A DNA stretch of 64,000 nt from NCBI RefSeq assembly GCF_004403305.1, contig NZ_SOHE01000056.1, forward strand, positions 1-64,000, read 5' to 3'. The stretch comes from Cryobacterium frigoriphilum. GTDB lineage: Bacteria > Actinomycetota > Actinomycetes > Actinomycetales > Microbacteriaceae. Position numbers and translations under genes: made by a program. Positions 8,963 through 16,785 of this stretch are shown piece after piece (position 1 is the stretch's first letter; each line of letters opens with the position of its first letter). The notes under the pieces were generated by a model that saw nothing but the letters and a program-made list of their open reading frames with translations, did no database searches and was not told the DNA's origin.

Positions 8963-9020
8963 GCGCCCGAAACGGGTAAGCGCTACGGCCGTTACCGTAG
9001 CGGCCACCCGTATCGGGCGC
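8963..9020. terminator. Nested intergenic palindrome
   Basis: GCGCCCGAAACGGGT (8963-8977) pairs with ACCCGTATCGGGCGC (9006-9020) with one mismatch. An inner perfect stem, CGCTACGG/CCGTAGCG (8981-8988 / 8995-9002), closes a 6-nt loop. It lies after the MFS gene and is the likely terminator. Confidence 0.6.
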
Positions 9021-9078
9021 GCTCGTGACCCCCAACCGGGAATACCCCGAGTGAATCATGCGTTCGCATAGATATCGC

Positions 9079-9110
9079 CTAGGCTGGGCGTCACCGCATA
9101 CTTCAGAAGG
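9079..9110 (+). promoter_or_regulatory. -10 TAGGCT and Shine-Dalgarno for the mhqO-like gene
   Basis: TAGGCT at 9079-9084 gives a start near 9091 and a short leader containing AGAAGG (9105-9110), 7 nt before ATG 9118. This selects 9118 over the longer reading. Confidence 0.5.
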
Positions 9111-9117
9111 GCCCTCC

Positions 9118-10092
9118 ATGACCGTCCTCACCTCCGGACTCCACCACGTCACCGCCATCGCCGGCGCTCCCCAGCGCAACATCGACTTCTACGTCACCGG
9201 ACTCGGCCTGCGCCTGGTCAAGCGCACCGTGAACTTCGACGACCCGGGCACGTACCACCTCTACTACGGCGATGACTCCGGCCGCCCCGGCTCGCTGCTG
9301 ACGTTCTTCCCCTGGGCCGGTGTGCGCACGGGCGTGCACGGCGTCGGGCAGTCCACGAGCACCGCCTTCTCGGTGCCGGCCGGCAGCCTCGGCTGGTGGC
9401 AGAAGCACTTCGCCGACCTCGGCGTCGACTCAGCCATCACCTCGACCTCGTCGAGTGAGGAGCGCCTGTCGCTTCGCGACCCCGACGGCCTCGGCCTCGA
9501 TCTCGTGGCCTCGTCGACGGTGGATCCGCGCGATCCGTGGGATTCGGCATCCGTTCCCGCCGAGTACGCCGTGCGCGGGCAGCACTCCTCGGTGCTGACC
9601 GTCGCCGACCCGACCGGCACACTGCAGGTACTCACCCGCGACCTCGGCATGCACGTCATCTCCGAAGAGGGCAACCGCACCCGGGTGGGTGCCGGCGACG
9701 GCGATCCCGGCGCGCTCGTCGATGTGATCGCCGACCCAACCGGACAGGCCGGCCTCACCGCCGGCGGCACGGTACACCACGTCGCCTTCCGGGTACCCGA
9801 CCGGGCCACGCAGGCAGAGTGGCGTCAGGAACTCGTCGAGCGCGGCTACGGCGTGACGGAGATCCTCGACCGTGACTACTTCACCTCGATCTACTTCCGC
9901 GAGCCCGGCGGCGTGCTGTTCGAGATCGCCACCGACACCCCCGGCTTCGACATTGACGAACCGCTGCTGGAACTGGGTCGCTCGCTGAAGTTGCCGCCGT
10001 GGCTCGAGCCGAGCCGCGAGGCCATCGAGCACTCCGTCGTGCCGATCACCGTTCCGGCCGAGAACAACCCCGCGCTCGTCGCGGGCGTCTGA
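9118..10092 (+). CDS. Ring-cleaving dioxygenase, VOC superfamily (MhqO-like)
   Basis: 324 residues made of two VOC (glyoxalase/extradiol dioxygenase) modules. The N-terminus GLHHVTAI supplies the first metal histidine, the second module starts at about residue 155 with QHSSVLTV and also has HHVAFRVPD, and the last metal ligand is the Glu in VLFEIATD. The family includes Bacillus MhqO/MhqA, Fe2+-dependent enzymes that open hydroquinone-type rings and protect cells from quinones. The next gene, 8 nt downstream, encodes an MhqD-like hydrolase, repeating the pairing known from Bacillus. No MarR-type MhqR repressor lies in the window. Cytoplasmic. Confidence 0.85.
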   Translation: MTVLTSGLHHVTAIAGAPQRNIDFYVTGLGLRLVKRTVNFDDPGTYHLYYGDDSGRPGSLLTFFPWAGVRTGVHGVGQSTSTAFSVPAGSLGWWQKHFADLGVDSAITSTSSSEERLSLRDPDGLGLDLVASSTVDPRDPWDSASVPAEYAVRGQHSSVLTVADPTGTLQVLTRDLGMHVISEEGNRTRVGAGDGDPGALVDVIADPTGQAGLTAGGTVHHVAFRVPDRATQAEWRQELVERGYGVTEILDRDYFTSIYFREPGGVLFEIATDTPGFDIDEPLLELGRSLKLPPWLEPSREAIEHSVVPITVPAENNPALVAGV

Positions 10093-10100
10093 GGCCGCGC

Positions 10101-10862
10101 ATGACCGCGAGTGCCGACTCCACCGGCACCGGCACCGACACCGACACCGGCACCGACAGCCGCACCGGCACCGACACCGGCACCGGCACCGACACCGGCA
10201 CCGTCGGGACGGATGCCGCGGCGCCCGGCCCCGACCCGGCCGCCGCCGCGCTCGTCGCGGCCTGGCCGCACGCCTACCGGCAGGGAGTGGCTGGCCACCC
10301 CGTGCTGCTGATGCTGCACGGAACCGGCGGCACCGAGCACGATCTGCTCGGGCTCGCCGACGCCCTCGACCCCCAGGCCACGGTGCTCTCCCCGCGCGGA
10401 CGTGTCACCGAGATCGGCATGAACCGCTGGTTCCGCCGCCTCGCCGAGGGCGTCTTCGACCTCGACGATGTCGAGCTGCGCTCCGACGAGCTGGCGGACT
10501 TCGTGACCGCGGCTCGGGCGCACTACGAACTCGGCGGGCTGAACCTCGTCGCCGTCGGATTCTCGAACGGCGCGAACGTGGCCCTCGCGACGGCGCTGCG
10601 GCATCCGTCGACCGTGCCGCACGTGATCGCGTTCTCGGGCATGCATCCGCTGCCCGGCCGCGTGGCGGACACCGATCTGAACGCCACGAGCGTGCTGTTG
10701 CTGAACGGCGAGAGCGACCCGATGGCACCGCTCGCGAGCGTCGACGCGCTCGCGGCCGAACTCGAGGCCCGCGGCGCCGCCGTGCAGCAGGTGCGGCGTA
10801 CCGGCGGCCACGGGGTCACCGAGGCCGACGTCTACGCGGCCCAGGGCTGGCTTGCCCGCTGA
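10101..10862 (+). CDS. Alpha/beta hydrolase (MhqD/YodD-like carboxylesterase)
   Basis: 253 residues. The fold is recognised by the oxyanion HGTGG (73-77), the nucleophile elbow GFSNGA (Ser155), an Asp in NGESDPMAP and a His in RTGGHGV. The first about 50 residues are a Thr/Gly/Asp hexanucleotide-repeat tract (TGTGTDTDTGTD...) that is not part of the fold and is absent from family members. If translation began later, the core (from about residue 52) would be a normal-sized 200-residue enzyme, so the tract might be untranslated, but ATG 10101 is the first codon after the upstream stop. Cotranscribed with the dioxygenase gene. Probable role: hydrolysis of ester or quinone-adduct products in aromatic detoxification. 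Confidence 0.8.
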   Translation: MTASADSTGTGTDTDTGTDSRTGTDTGTGTDTGTVGTDAAAPGPDPAAAALVAAWPHAYRQGVAGHPVLLMLHGTGGTEHDLLGLADALDPQATVLSPRGRVTEIGMNRWFRRLAEGVFDLDDVELRSDELADFVTAARAHYELGGLNLVAVGFSNGANVALATALRHPSTVPHVIAFSGMHPLPGRVADTDLNATSVLLLNGESDPMAPLASVDALAAELEARGAAVQQVRRTGGHGVTEADVYAAQGWLAR

Positions 10863-10868
10863 GCGTCG

Positions 10869-11228
10869 CTAGTTCGAGAGCTCTTTGCGGCCGGAGAGCA
10901 CACCGCTGACCGTGGCAATAATCGCGAACACGATGCCGACCGGGGCCAGGCTCAGGTCCCACCAGGCGAGGGCGGCCGCGCCGAAGACGCAGATCTCGAT
11001 CAGGGCCTTGCCGAAGGGGTCGAGCCTGAAGACAGCCTTCGGAGAACGGAACAGCGCCCACAGCACAATGGCGAAGGCCGGCGCGGCAATGCCGATGAGC
11101 ACACCCGGCCACGGCAGCGGCCAGCCGAGAAAGCCCCACAGAGCGAGGGTGACGAAGGCGAACAGTTCGAGCACGAGCCGAAGGATGTCGTTGGGGCCGA
11201 CCTGGGGCGTTGCGCTGGTATTTGTCAC
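10869..11228 (-). CDS. YrdB family (DUF2568) membrane protein
   Basis: 119 residues with four predicted membrane helices (about 17-35, 41-60, 77-92, 96-113). The pattern LRLVLELFAFVTLALWGF, then a short GPLP/LPWPG turn and FRSPKAVFRLDPFGKALIEICVF, fits the DUF2568/YrdB family of small integral membrane proteins, whose function is unknown. It is convergent with the esterase gene (6 nt apart). Its upstream side faces a 300-bp repeat region that must contain its promoter. Confidence 0.75.
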   Translation of the reverse strand: MTNTSATPQVGPNDILRLVLELFAFVTLALWGFLGWPLPWPGVLIGIAAPAFAIVLWALFRSPKAVFRLDPFGKALIEICVFGAAALAWWDLSLAPVGIVFAIIATVSGVLSGRKELSN

Positions 11229-11270
11229 CCGTCAATCTTAGCGACCGGCGGCTGGTCCTCCCGCAGCCTG

Positions 11271-11517
11271 GAGGTCGCCTCGCCTGGTTTCGACCAGCGC
11301 GCTTCGCGCGCAGGCTCAACCAGCGAATTTCCCCCTCGCTGGTTGAGCCGGCGCGCAGAGCGCGCCGGTCGAAACCGGGCGGGCCCCCCTAGAGTCTGGA
11401 GGTCGCCTCGCCTGGTTTCGACCGGTCGCACGCTCCCGGCTCAACCAGCGGATTTCCAGCACGCTGGTTGAGCCGGCGCGCGAAGCGCGCCGGTCGAAAC
11501 CGGGCGGGCCGACCTGC
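11271..11517. repeat. GCTGGTTGAGC/GTCGAAACC intergenic repeat cluster (four units)
   Basis: This roughly 300-bp gene-free stretch is filled by four units alternating in orientation, at about 11284-11324, 11337-11380, 11411-11449 and 11463-11502. Each has CTGGTTGAGC at one end and GTCGAAACC at the other around a GC-rich inverted core such as GGCGCGC-GAA-GCGCGCC. A second AGGTCGCCTCGCCTGGTTTC block shows that the whole roughly 130-bp pair is duplicated. Partial relatives lie at 49256-49292 and 49335-49378. No ORF or RNA gene is recognised. Confidence 0.8.
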
Positions 11518-11532
11518 AGAGCCGCGGGTCCG

Positions 11533-12393
11533 CTACTTGAAGATGATCGTGCGGATGCCGTCGACCAGCACGCGGTTCTCGGCGAACCACTTCACCGCGG
11601 TCGTCAGGGTGCGGCTCTCTTCGTCCTGGCCGATCGCGACGAGCTCCGCGGGGGTGCGCGAGTGGTCGACCCGCACGACATTCTGCTCGATGATCGGGCC
11701 CTCGTCGAGCTCGCCGGTCACGAAGTGTGCGGTCGCGCCGATCAGCTTCACCCCGCGGGCATGCGCCTGCCGGTAGGGATTGGCGCCCTTGAAACCGGGC
11801 AGGAACGAGTGGTGGATGTTGATGGCCCGGCCCGCGAGCGCGTCGCAGAGCTCGGGGGAGAGAATTTGCATGTAGCGGGCGAGCACGACGAGTTCGATGT
11901 CGTGCTGCTCGACCGCCTGCAGAACGCGGGCCTCGAAGGCGGCCTTGCTCGCGGCATCCGTGATCGGGCGCGATTCGAAGGGCACGCTGTAGAAGCCGAC
12001 GAGGTCGCGCAGGGTGCCGTGGTTGCTGAGCACGAGCGGCACCTCGATCGGCAGCTGTCCGCCGCGCTGGCGAAAGAGCAGGTCGTTGACGCAGTGGCCG
12101 GCGGTCGACGCGAGCACGAGGGTGCGCAGCGGACGGCCGACGACGTCGACGACGGCGTCCATGTCGTACCGGGCGATGACCGGCGCGAGCACGGCCGACA
12201 GTTCGGCCTGAGCGGCGGGCGACTCGACCTGCAGGCGCATGAAGAAGCGCCCGGTATCGTCGCTGGAGAACTGCTGGCTCTCGAGAATGTTTCCCTGTGC
12301 CTGCACGATCGCGCCGGTGATGGCGTGCACGATTCCGGGCTGGTCGGCACAGACGAGGGTGATCACCCAGTGATGCGGGGCGGAAGAAGTCAT
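11533..12393 (-). CDS. purU: Formyltetrahydrofolate deformylase
   Basis: 286 residues from ATG 12393; the open frame extends further but this start gives the standard PurU length. An N-terminal ACT domain (about 8-85, WVITLVCADQPGIVHAI) is followed by a formyltransferase domain with INIHHSFLPGFKG, the catalytic histidine region, and ELDEGPII. PurU hydrolyses 10-formyl-THF to formate and THF, balancing one-carbon units and supplying formate; the ACT domain senses methionine/glycine in known members. It is divergent from the MFS gene at 12635. It fits functionally with glyA and folD elsewhere in the window. Confidence 0.93.
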   Translation of the reverse strand: MTSSAPHHWVITLVCADQPGIVHAITGAIVQAQGNILESQQFSSDDTGRFFMRLQVESPAAQAELSAVLAPVIARYDMDAVVDVVGRPLRTLVLASTAGHCVNDLLFRQRGGQLPIEVPLVLSNHGTLRDLVGFYSVPFESRPITDAASKAAFEARVLQAVEQHDIELVVLARYMQILSPELCDALAGRAINIHHSFLPGFKGANPYRQAHARGVKLIGATAHFVTGELDEGPIIEQNVVRVDHSRTPAELVAIGQDEESRTLTTAVKWFAENRVLVDGIRTIIFK

Positions 12394-12473
12394 CCGCCCA
12401 GAATACCCGCCGCGCCCCCGGGCCCGATGCCGGGCCGGGCGACGGATGCGCGCGCTCGCCCCATCCGCACACC

Positions 12474-12501
12474 TTGACCGCGTGGGTGGTCGGGGTAGAC
12501 T
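12474..12501 (+). promoter_or_regulatory. Promoter TTGACC-16-TAGACT
   Basis: TTGACC (12474-12479) and TAGACT (12496-12501) with a 16-nt spacer give a start near 12508, leaving a leader of about 127 nt before the MFS gene. Confidence 0.6.
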
Positions 12502-12512
12502 CCGTGTTGGTC

Positions 12513-12638
12513 GTGCTGAACAAGTCGGCCCCGGGCGCGCACGCCGGCGCGCAGTCGAGTGGCCTCGATCTCGGTGTGAATGGTCCCACCGGGCTCTGCT
12601 TCGACTTCCCAGTGCGAATAGTGCGAATGCAGCCATGA
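12513..12638 (+). CDS. Possible 41-residue upstream ORF coupled to the MFS gene
   Basis: GTG 12513 opens a 42-codon frame whose TGA (12636-12638) overlaps the ATG of the MFS exporter (ATGA). An in-frame GTG at 12504 is an alternative start. The product would start VLNKSAPGAHAG and end FPVRIVRMQP, with no transmembrane segment or known domain. Position, overlap and placement just after a good promoter suggest a leader peptide for translational coupling or attenuation. It may also be chance in GC-rich DNA. Confidence 0.4.
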   Translation: MLNKSAPGAHAGAQSSGLDLGVNGPTGLCFDFPVRIVRMQP

Positions 12639-13978
12639 CCAATACCGCCAGTATCTTCTTGCCCACCGGGGCGATCCGTGTCATTCCCGGAACACCCCCC
12701 GACAAAACCGACCCGCCGTTTCCGTGGGTCGGCCTCATCACCCTCGCCGCGGCCGTCTTTCTCTCGGTGACGAGTGAAATGCTGCCGACCGGCCTGCTGC
12801 CCGAGATGAGCCGCAGCCTGGGCGTCGCCGAGAGCCAGATCGGGCTGCTCGTGTCCTGGTTCGCCTTCACGGTCGTGCTCACGAGCGCCCCGGTCGCGAT
12901 CTGGACCCGCCGGTTTCCTCGCCACGGTCTCATCATCGTCGTACTCGTGATCTTCGCGATCAGCAACATCCTCACCGCGATTGCGCCGACCTACGAGCTT
13001 GTCGTCGCCGCGCGGGTGCTCGGCGGCGTCGCGCACGGGCTGTTCTGGTCGGTCGTCGGCGCCTACGCCGGGCACCTGGTGCCGAAGAAGCAGATCGGCC
13101 GGGCCGTGTCGATCACCGTCGCCGGGGGCACGCTCGCCTTCGTCTTCGGGGTGCCGCTCGGCACCGCCGGCGGCCACCTGCTCGGCTGGCGGCTGTCGTT
13201 TGTCGTGCTCGCCGCTTTGATGCTCGTCGGCGCCGTACTGGTCTGGAAGTTTCTGCCTCCCGTCGCGCGCTATTCGACCGGTGCGCCGGCATCCGCTGCC
13301 GGGAAAGCTGCCGGGAAAGCTGCCGGGAAAGCGTCCGGGCAGGGCGGCGCGAAAATCAGGCAACCGCGGGACGCGACCGTTCCGGCGGTGGTGCTGATCT
13401 GCACCATCACGGGCATCACGATGATTGGCCACTACAGTTTTTACACCTACATCGCACCGTTCCTGCTCGACGGCCTGGGCGTCGACCTGGGCCTCATCGC
13501 CCCGCTGCTCTTCGCCTACGGAGTCGCCGGCGCGGTCGGCCTGCTGCTCGTCGGCACGGTCTTCGGCCCGCGGCCGAGCCTTGGCCTGATTCTCGGGCTC
13601 GCCGTCAGCGCCCTCAGCGTGACGCTGCTCGCGGTTTTCACCGCGACCCTGCCGGTCGCACTTGCCGCCTTCGTGCTCTGGGGAATGGCGTTCGGCATGC
13701 TGCCCCCGCTGCTGCAAACCCGGATGCTGCACGCCGCGTCGCCGCAGATTCGCGACACCGCGAGTGCCTTCTATACCACCGCGTTCAACGCCGGCATCGG
13801 CGGCGGGGCGCTGCTCGGCGCGCTGCTGCTCGACGGCGTCGGCCTCGAGGCGGTGCCGTTCGTCTACGTGGGCCTGCTGCTGGTGGCCCTCGTGCTCGTG
13901 ATCGTCACCGACCGCCTGACGCACCAGCGCTCCCGCGTGGACACCCCTCCCGCGAGAGCGGGTGAATTGTCGGTCTGA
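12635..13978 (+). CDS. MFS efflux transporter (SotB/AraJ-like)
   Basis: 447 residues, 12 predicted helices. Features include SEMLPTGLLPEMSRSLGV in TM1-loop 1, typical of the SotB/YdhP/CmlA-like drug/arabinose efflux group, and HGLFWSVVGAYAGHLVP in TM4. The central cytoplasmic loop (about residues 215-245) holds four AAGK-type tetrapeptide repeats encoded by a 12-bp tandem repeat. The last 10 codons are supplied by REP-like copy B, so the C-terminus GELSV is repeat-derived. ATG 12635 overlaps the stop of an upstream small ORF. Exported substrate unknown. Confidence 0.85.
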   Translation: MTNTASIFLPTGAIRVIPGTPPDKTDPPFPWVGLITLAAAVFLSVTSEMLPTGLLPEMSRSLGVAESQIGLLVSWFAFTVVLTSAPVAIWTRRFPRHGLIIVVLVIFAISNILTAIAPTYELVVAARVLGGVAHGLFWSVVGAYAGHLVPKKQIGRAVSITVAGGTLAFVFGVPLGTAGGHLLGWRLSFVVLAALMLVGAVLVWKFLPPVARYSTGAPASAAGKAAGKAAGKASGQGGAKIRQPRDATVPAVVLICTITGITMIGHYSFYTYIAPFLLDGLGVDLGLIAPLLFAYGVAGAVGLLLVGTVFGPRPSLGLILGLAVSALSVTLLAVFTATLPVALAAFVLWGMAFGMLPPLLQTRMLHAASPQIRDTASAFYTTAFNAGIGGGALLGALLLDGVGLEAVPFVYVGLLLVALVLVIVTDRLTHQRSRVDTPPARAGELSV

Positions 13979-14013
13979 CGCGGTCAGAACGACGAATCAC
14001 CCGCTCTCGCGGG
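13949..14013. repeat. REP-like palindrome family 1, copy B (overlaps CDS end)
   Basis: Arms CCCGCGAGAGCGGGTGA (13949-13965) and TCACCCGCTCTCGCGGG (13997-14013) are perfectly complementary over 17 bp, around GTCGGTCTGA and TCAGAACGAC. The left arm lies inside the MFS coding sequence. Confidence 0.85.
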
Positions 14014-14018
14014 ATTGG

Positions 14019-14062
14019 GCGCGGTTTGGGCGCGGTTTGGGCGCAGTTTGGGCGCGGTTTGG
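14019..14062. repeat. Four 11-bp tandem repeats (GCGCGGTTTGG)
   Basis: Four consecutive 11-bp units, the third with one change, fill the gap between the convergent MFS and beta-glucosidase genes. Confidence 0.9.
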
Positions 14063-14089
14063 GCGCAGGCGCGGGAGCGGGCGGGGCTA

Positions 14090-16684
14090 TTACGAGCGCA
14101 GGAGCTCGATCGAGGCCTCGAGCGGGGTCGCGCCGACCGAGGTGCCGACGTGCACCTGAAAGGCGCCCGCCTCGTAGTTCCAGCCCTCGTTCCAGTCGGC
14201 GAAGGCCCGCACCGGCAGCGGCACGCTCACGAGCGTGGACTGCCCGGCGTCGAGCGTCACGGCGGTGAAGCCCGCGAGCCAGCGCACCGGCCGGTCGATC
14301 GCGCTGTCGGCACGGCTGAGGTACACCTGCACGACCTGTTTGCCGGCGCGCGCACCGGTGTTGGTGAGCGTCAGGGTGACGGATGCCGCGGCATCCGCTG
14401 CGCCACCAGCATGCGCAGCAGCAGCAGCAGCAGCAGCAACATCAATCGTCGGCGCCACCCGCAGATCGGCGAGCTCCCAATCGGTGTACCCGAGGCCGAA
14501 GCCGAACTCGTAGGCCGGCACGCGGGCCGCCTTCAGCCAGGCGCGGTAACCGATGTGGATTCCCTCGTCGTAGCGCAGCACACCGTCAGCCGGGGTCACG
14601 TTCAGCACCGGTACGTCGTCGAGGGTGACGGGCCAGGTGGTGGGCAGGCGCCCGCCCGGTTCGACCGTGCCGAACAGCATGTCGGCGAGGGCATTGCCGT
14701 ATTCCTGGCCGCCGAAATAGGTGAGCAGGATGCCCTGCACGGCGTCACGCCAGGGCAGCAGAACCGGCGATCCGGAGTTCACGATCACGATCGTGCGCGG
14801 GTTGACGGCGGCGACGGCGCGTACCAGGTCGTCCTGTCGGCCGGGCAGGTCGAGGTTCTCGCGGTCGAAGCCCTCCGATTCGACCTGGGCGTTGGTGCCG
14901 ACGACGATGATCGCGACGTCTGCGGCGCGGGCGGCCTCGACGGCTTCCGCGATGAGCTCGTCGGGGCGGGAGATGTCGGCTTCGAGGCCGATCGAGATGC
15001 CGAGCACCCCGGCGAAGCTCGTGTCGCGTGATTCCAGGTCGAATTCCACCATCAGGGTGACCGGCGTTCCGGCCGTCACGGCGAGTTCGGCGGTGACCGA
15101 GGGCGGGGTCAGCATGCTCGCGCCGAGGTCGAGGCCGACCGCGAGCGCGGTCTGTTCTGCGACGAGCCTGCCGTCGGCGAAGATGCGGCCGTGGCCGACC
15201 GCCGCGAAGCCGAAGTGCACGGTTGCGGTCACGTCCGGGGTCCAGACGACCGACATCTCGAGCACGTTCGCGTCATCGACGGGGGCGTCGCCGCCGAAGT
15301 AGGTGAGCGCCGTCGCCCGGCGGTCTTCGCGGAACATTTCGTCGCGCTCGGAGTCGAGAAACCGCACGAGCATGCCGGGTGTTCCGGTAGCGGGGTTCTT
15401 AATGCTCGCGAGCGGCAGTTCGGCAATGCCCTTCTGCACGACCGCGCCGACCGAGTAGGTGACCTGCGCGTTCGGCAGGGCCGCGCGAATGCCGTCGATC
15501 GGGGTGACGATCTTCTCGGGCAGCACGGTCGCGCTGCCACCGCCCTGGGTGCGTGCGTGCAGGGCGTTGTGGCCGATCACGGCGACGCGGGTGAGCGCAT
15601 CCGCCGCGAGCGGCAGCGCCGGGGTCCCGGTCGAGGGACCGTTCGTCAGGCTCGCGTTGCGCAGCAGCACACTTCCCGCGGCACTCGCCGTGCGGGCGAA
15701 GGCGATGCCGTCTTCGACGGTGCCGGGGGCGGCATGCACGGCGTCGAAGCCTTCAAGGGCGCCGACGCGGGCGGCGAGGCGTAAGAGTCGCAGCACCTTG
15801 CGGTCGATGTTGGCCTCGGGCACTCGGCCATCAGTCACGGCGGCGAGCAGTGCCGGGCCCCAGGCGCCGGCGGGGCCGGGCATCGCGAGGTCCTGCGAGG
15901 CGTTGGCGGCGTCGACGCTGCGCACGCCGGTCCAGTCGCTGATCACGACGCCGTCGAAGCCCCATTCGGAGTTGAGCGGGGTCTCGAGCAGGTCGTTCTT
16001 GGTCGCGGTGACGCCGTTGATCGAGTTGTAGGAGCTCATAACGAGCCAGGCGTGGGAGTCGGTGATGGCCTTTTCGAAGGCGAGCAGGTACAGCTCGCGC
16101 AGGGCGCGGTCGCTGACCTCGGTGCTCGCGGTGAAGCGCTCGGTCTCGTAGTCGTTGGCCACGTAGTGCTTGGGGGTGGCGCCGACACCGTTGGACTGCG
16201 CGCCGTTGACATAGGCGGCGGCCAGTTCGGCGGTCAGGATCGGGTCTTCGCTGAAGCCCTCGAAGTGGCGGCCGCCCAGCGGCGAGCGGTGCAGGTTGAT
16301 GGTCGGGCCGAGAATGACGTCGACGCCCTTGCGGCGGGCTTCGACGGCGGATGCCGCGCCATAGCGGGCAGCGATCCCGGTGTCCCACGACGACGAGAGG
16401 GCAGTTGCCGAGGGAAAGTTGAGCGAGGGGGAGCGCTCATCCCAGACCTCGCCGCGTACGCCGCTCGGACCGTCGGAGACGAGCAGGCGGCGCAGGCCGA
16501 TCTTCTCTATCGGGTAGGTGGTCCAGAAGTCGCGGCCGGTGAGCAGCTGCACCTTCTCGTCGAGGGAGAGGCGGGCCAGCAGCTCGGTGAGCCGGGCCGT
16601 CTCGGCGGCGGAACTGTAGGTGCCGGTGCTGGTTGACGTGCTGGTTGACGTGTTGGTTGAGATGTTGGTCGTGAGGTCAGTCAT
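14090..16684 (-). CDS. Beta-glucosidase, glycoside hydrolase family 3 with PA14 insert
   Basis: 864 residues, the standard size for PA14-containing GH3 enzymes. The (beta/alpha)8 domain has the substrate-binding KH pair (Lys172-His173) and the catalytic nucleophile Asp250 in VISDW. The second alpha/beta domain is split by a PA14-type insertion (about 400-540), and an Fn3-like domain ends the protein. There is no signal peptide, so it acts in the cytoplasm on imported beta-glucosides or oligosaccharides. The N-terminal STNTSTSTSTSTGT is a simple-repeat extension. It lies 101 nt after the MFS permease gene on the same strand and is probably cotranscribed under the divergent TetR regulator. Confidence 0.93.
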   Translation of the reverse strand: MTDLTTNISTNTSTSTSTSTGTYSSAAETARLTELLARLSLDEKVQLLTGRDFWTTYPIEKIGLRRLLVSDGPSGVRGEVWDERSPSLNFPSATALSSSWDTGIAARYGAASAVEARRKGVDVILGPTINLHRSPLGGRHFEGFSEDPILTAELAAAYVNGAQSNGVGATPKHYVANDYETERFTASTEVSDRALRELYLLAFEKAITDSHAWLVMSSYNSINGVTATKNDLLETPLNSEWGFDGVVISDWTGVRSVDAANASQDLAMPGPAGAWGPALLAAVTDGRVPEANIDRKVLRLLRLAARVGALEGFDAVHAAPGTVEDGIAFARTASAAGSVLLRNASLTNGPSTGTPALPLAADALTRVAVIGHNALHARTQGGGSATVLPEKIVTPIDGIRAALPNAQVTYSVGAVVQKGIAELPLASIKNPATGTPGMLVRFLDSERDEMFREDRRATALTYFGGDAPVDDANVLEMSVVWTPDVTATVHFGFAAVGHGRIFADGRLVAEQTALAVGLDLGASMLTPPSVTAELAVTAGTPVTLMVEFDLESRDTSFAGVLGISIGLEADISRPDELIAEAVEAARAADVAIIVVGTNAQVESEGFDRENLDLPGRQDDLVRAVAAVNPRTIVIVNSGSPVLLPWRDAVQGILLTYFGGQEYGNALADMLFGTVEPGGRLPTTWPVTLDDVPVLNVTPADGVLRYDEGIHIGYRAWLKAARVPAYEFGFGLGYTDWELADLRVAPTIDVAAAAAAAAHAGGAADAAASVTLTLTNTGARAGKQVVQVYLSRADSAIDRPVRWLAGFTAVTLDAGQSTLVSVPLPVRAFADWNEGWNYEAGAFQVHVGTSVGATPLEASIELLRS

Positions 16685-16785
16685 GAGGGGTCGCTTTCGG
16701 TTGCGTGCGGGACGAGTTGCGAGCGGGAAATCGCGTGTGGAAGAACGTGAAGTGAGCGGTTTCGGAAACGGAAGCGGGGCATCCG

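Noticed and set aside
12394..12975. Extended N-terminus of purU
   Set aside because: It would run into the divergent MFS gene; ATG 12393 gives the ACT domain at the N-terminus and the standard length.
11441..13924. 827-codon open frame on the minus strand
   Set aside because: It runs through purU in another frame and antisense to the MFS gene; no domain, composition typical of a GC-rich shadow frame.
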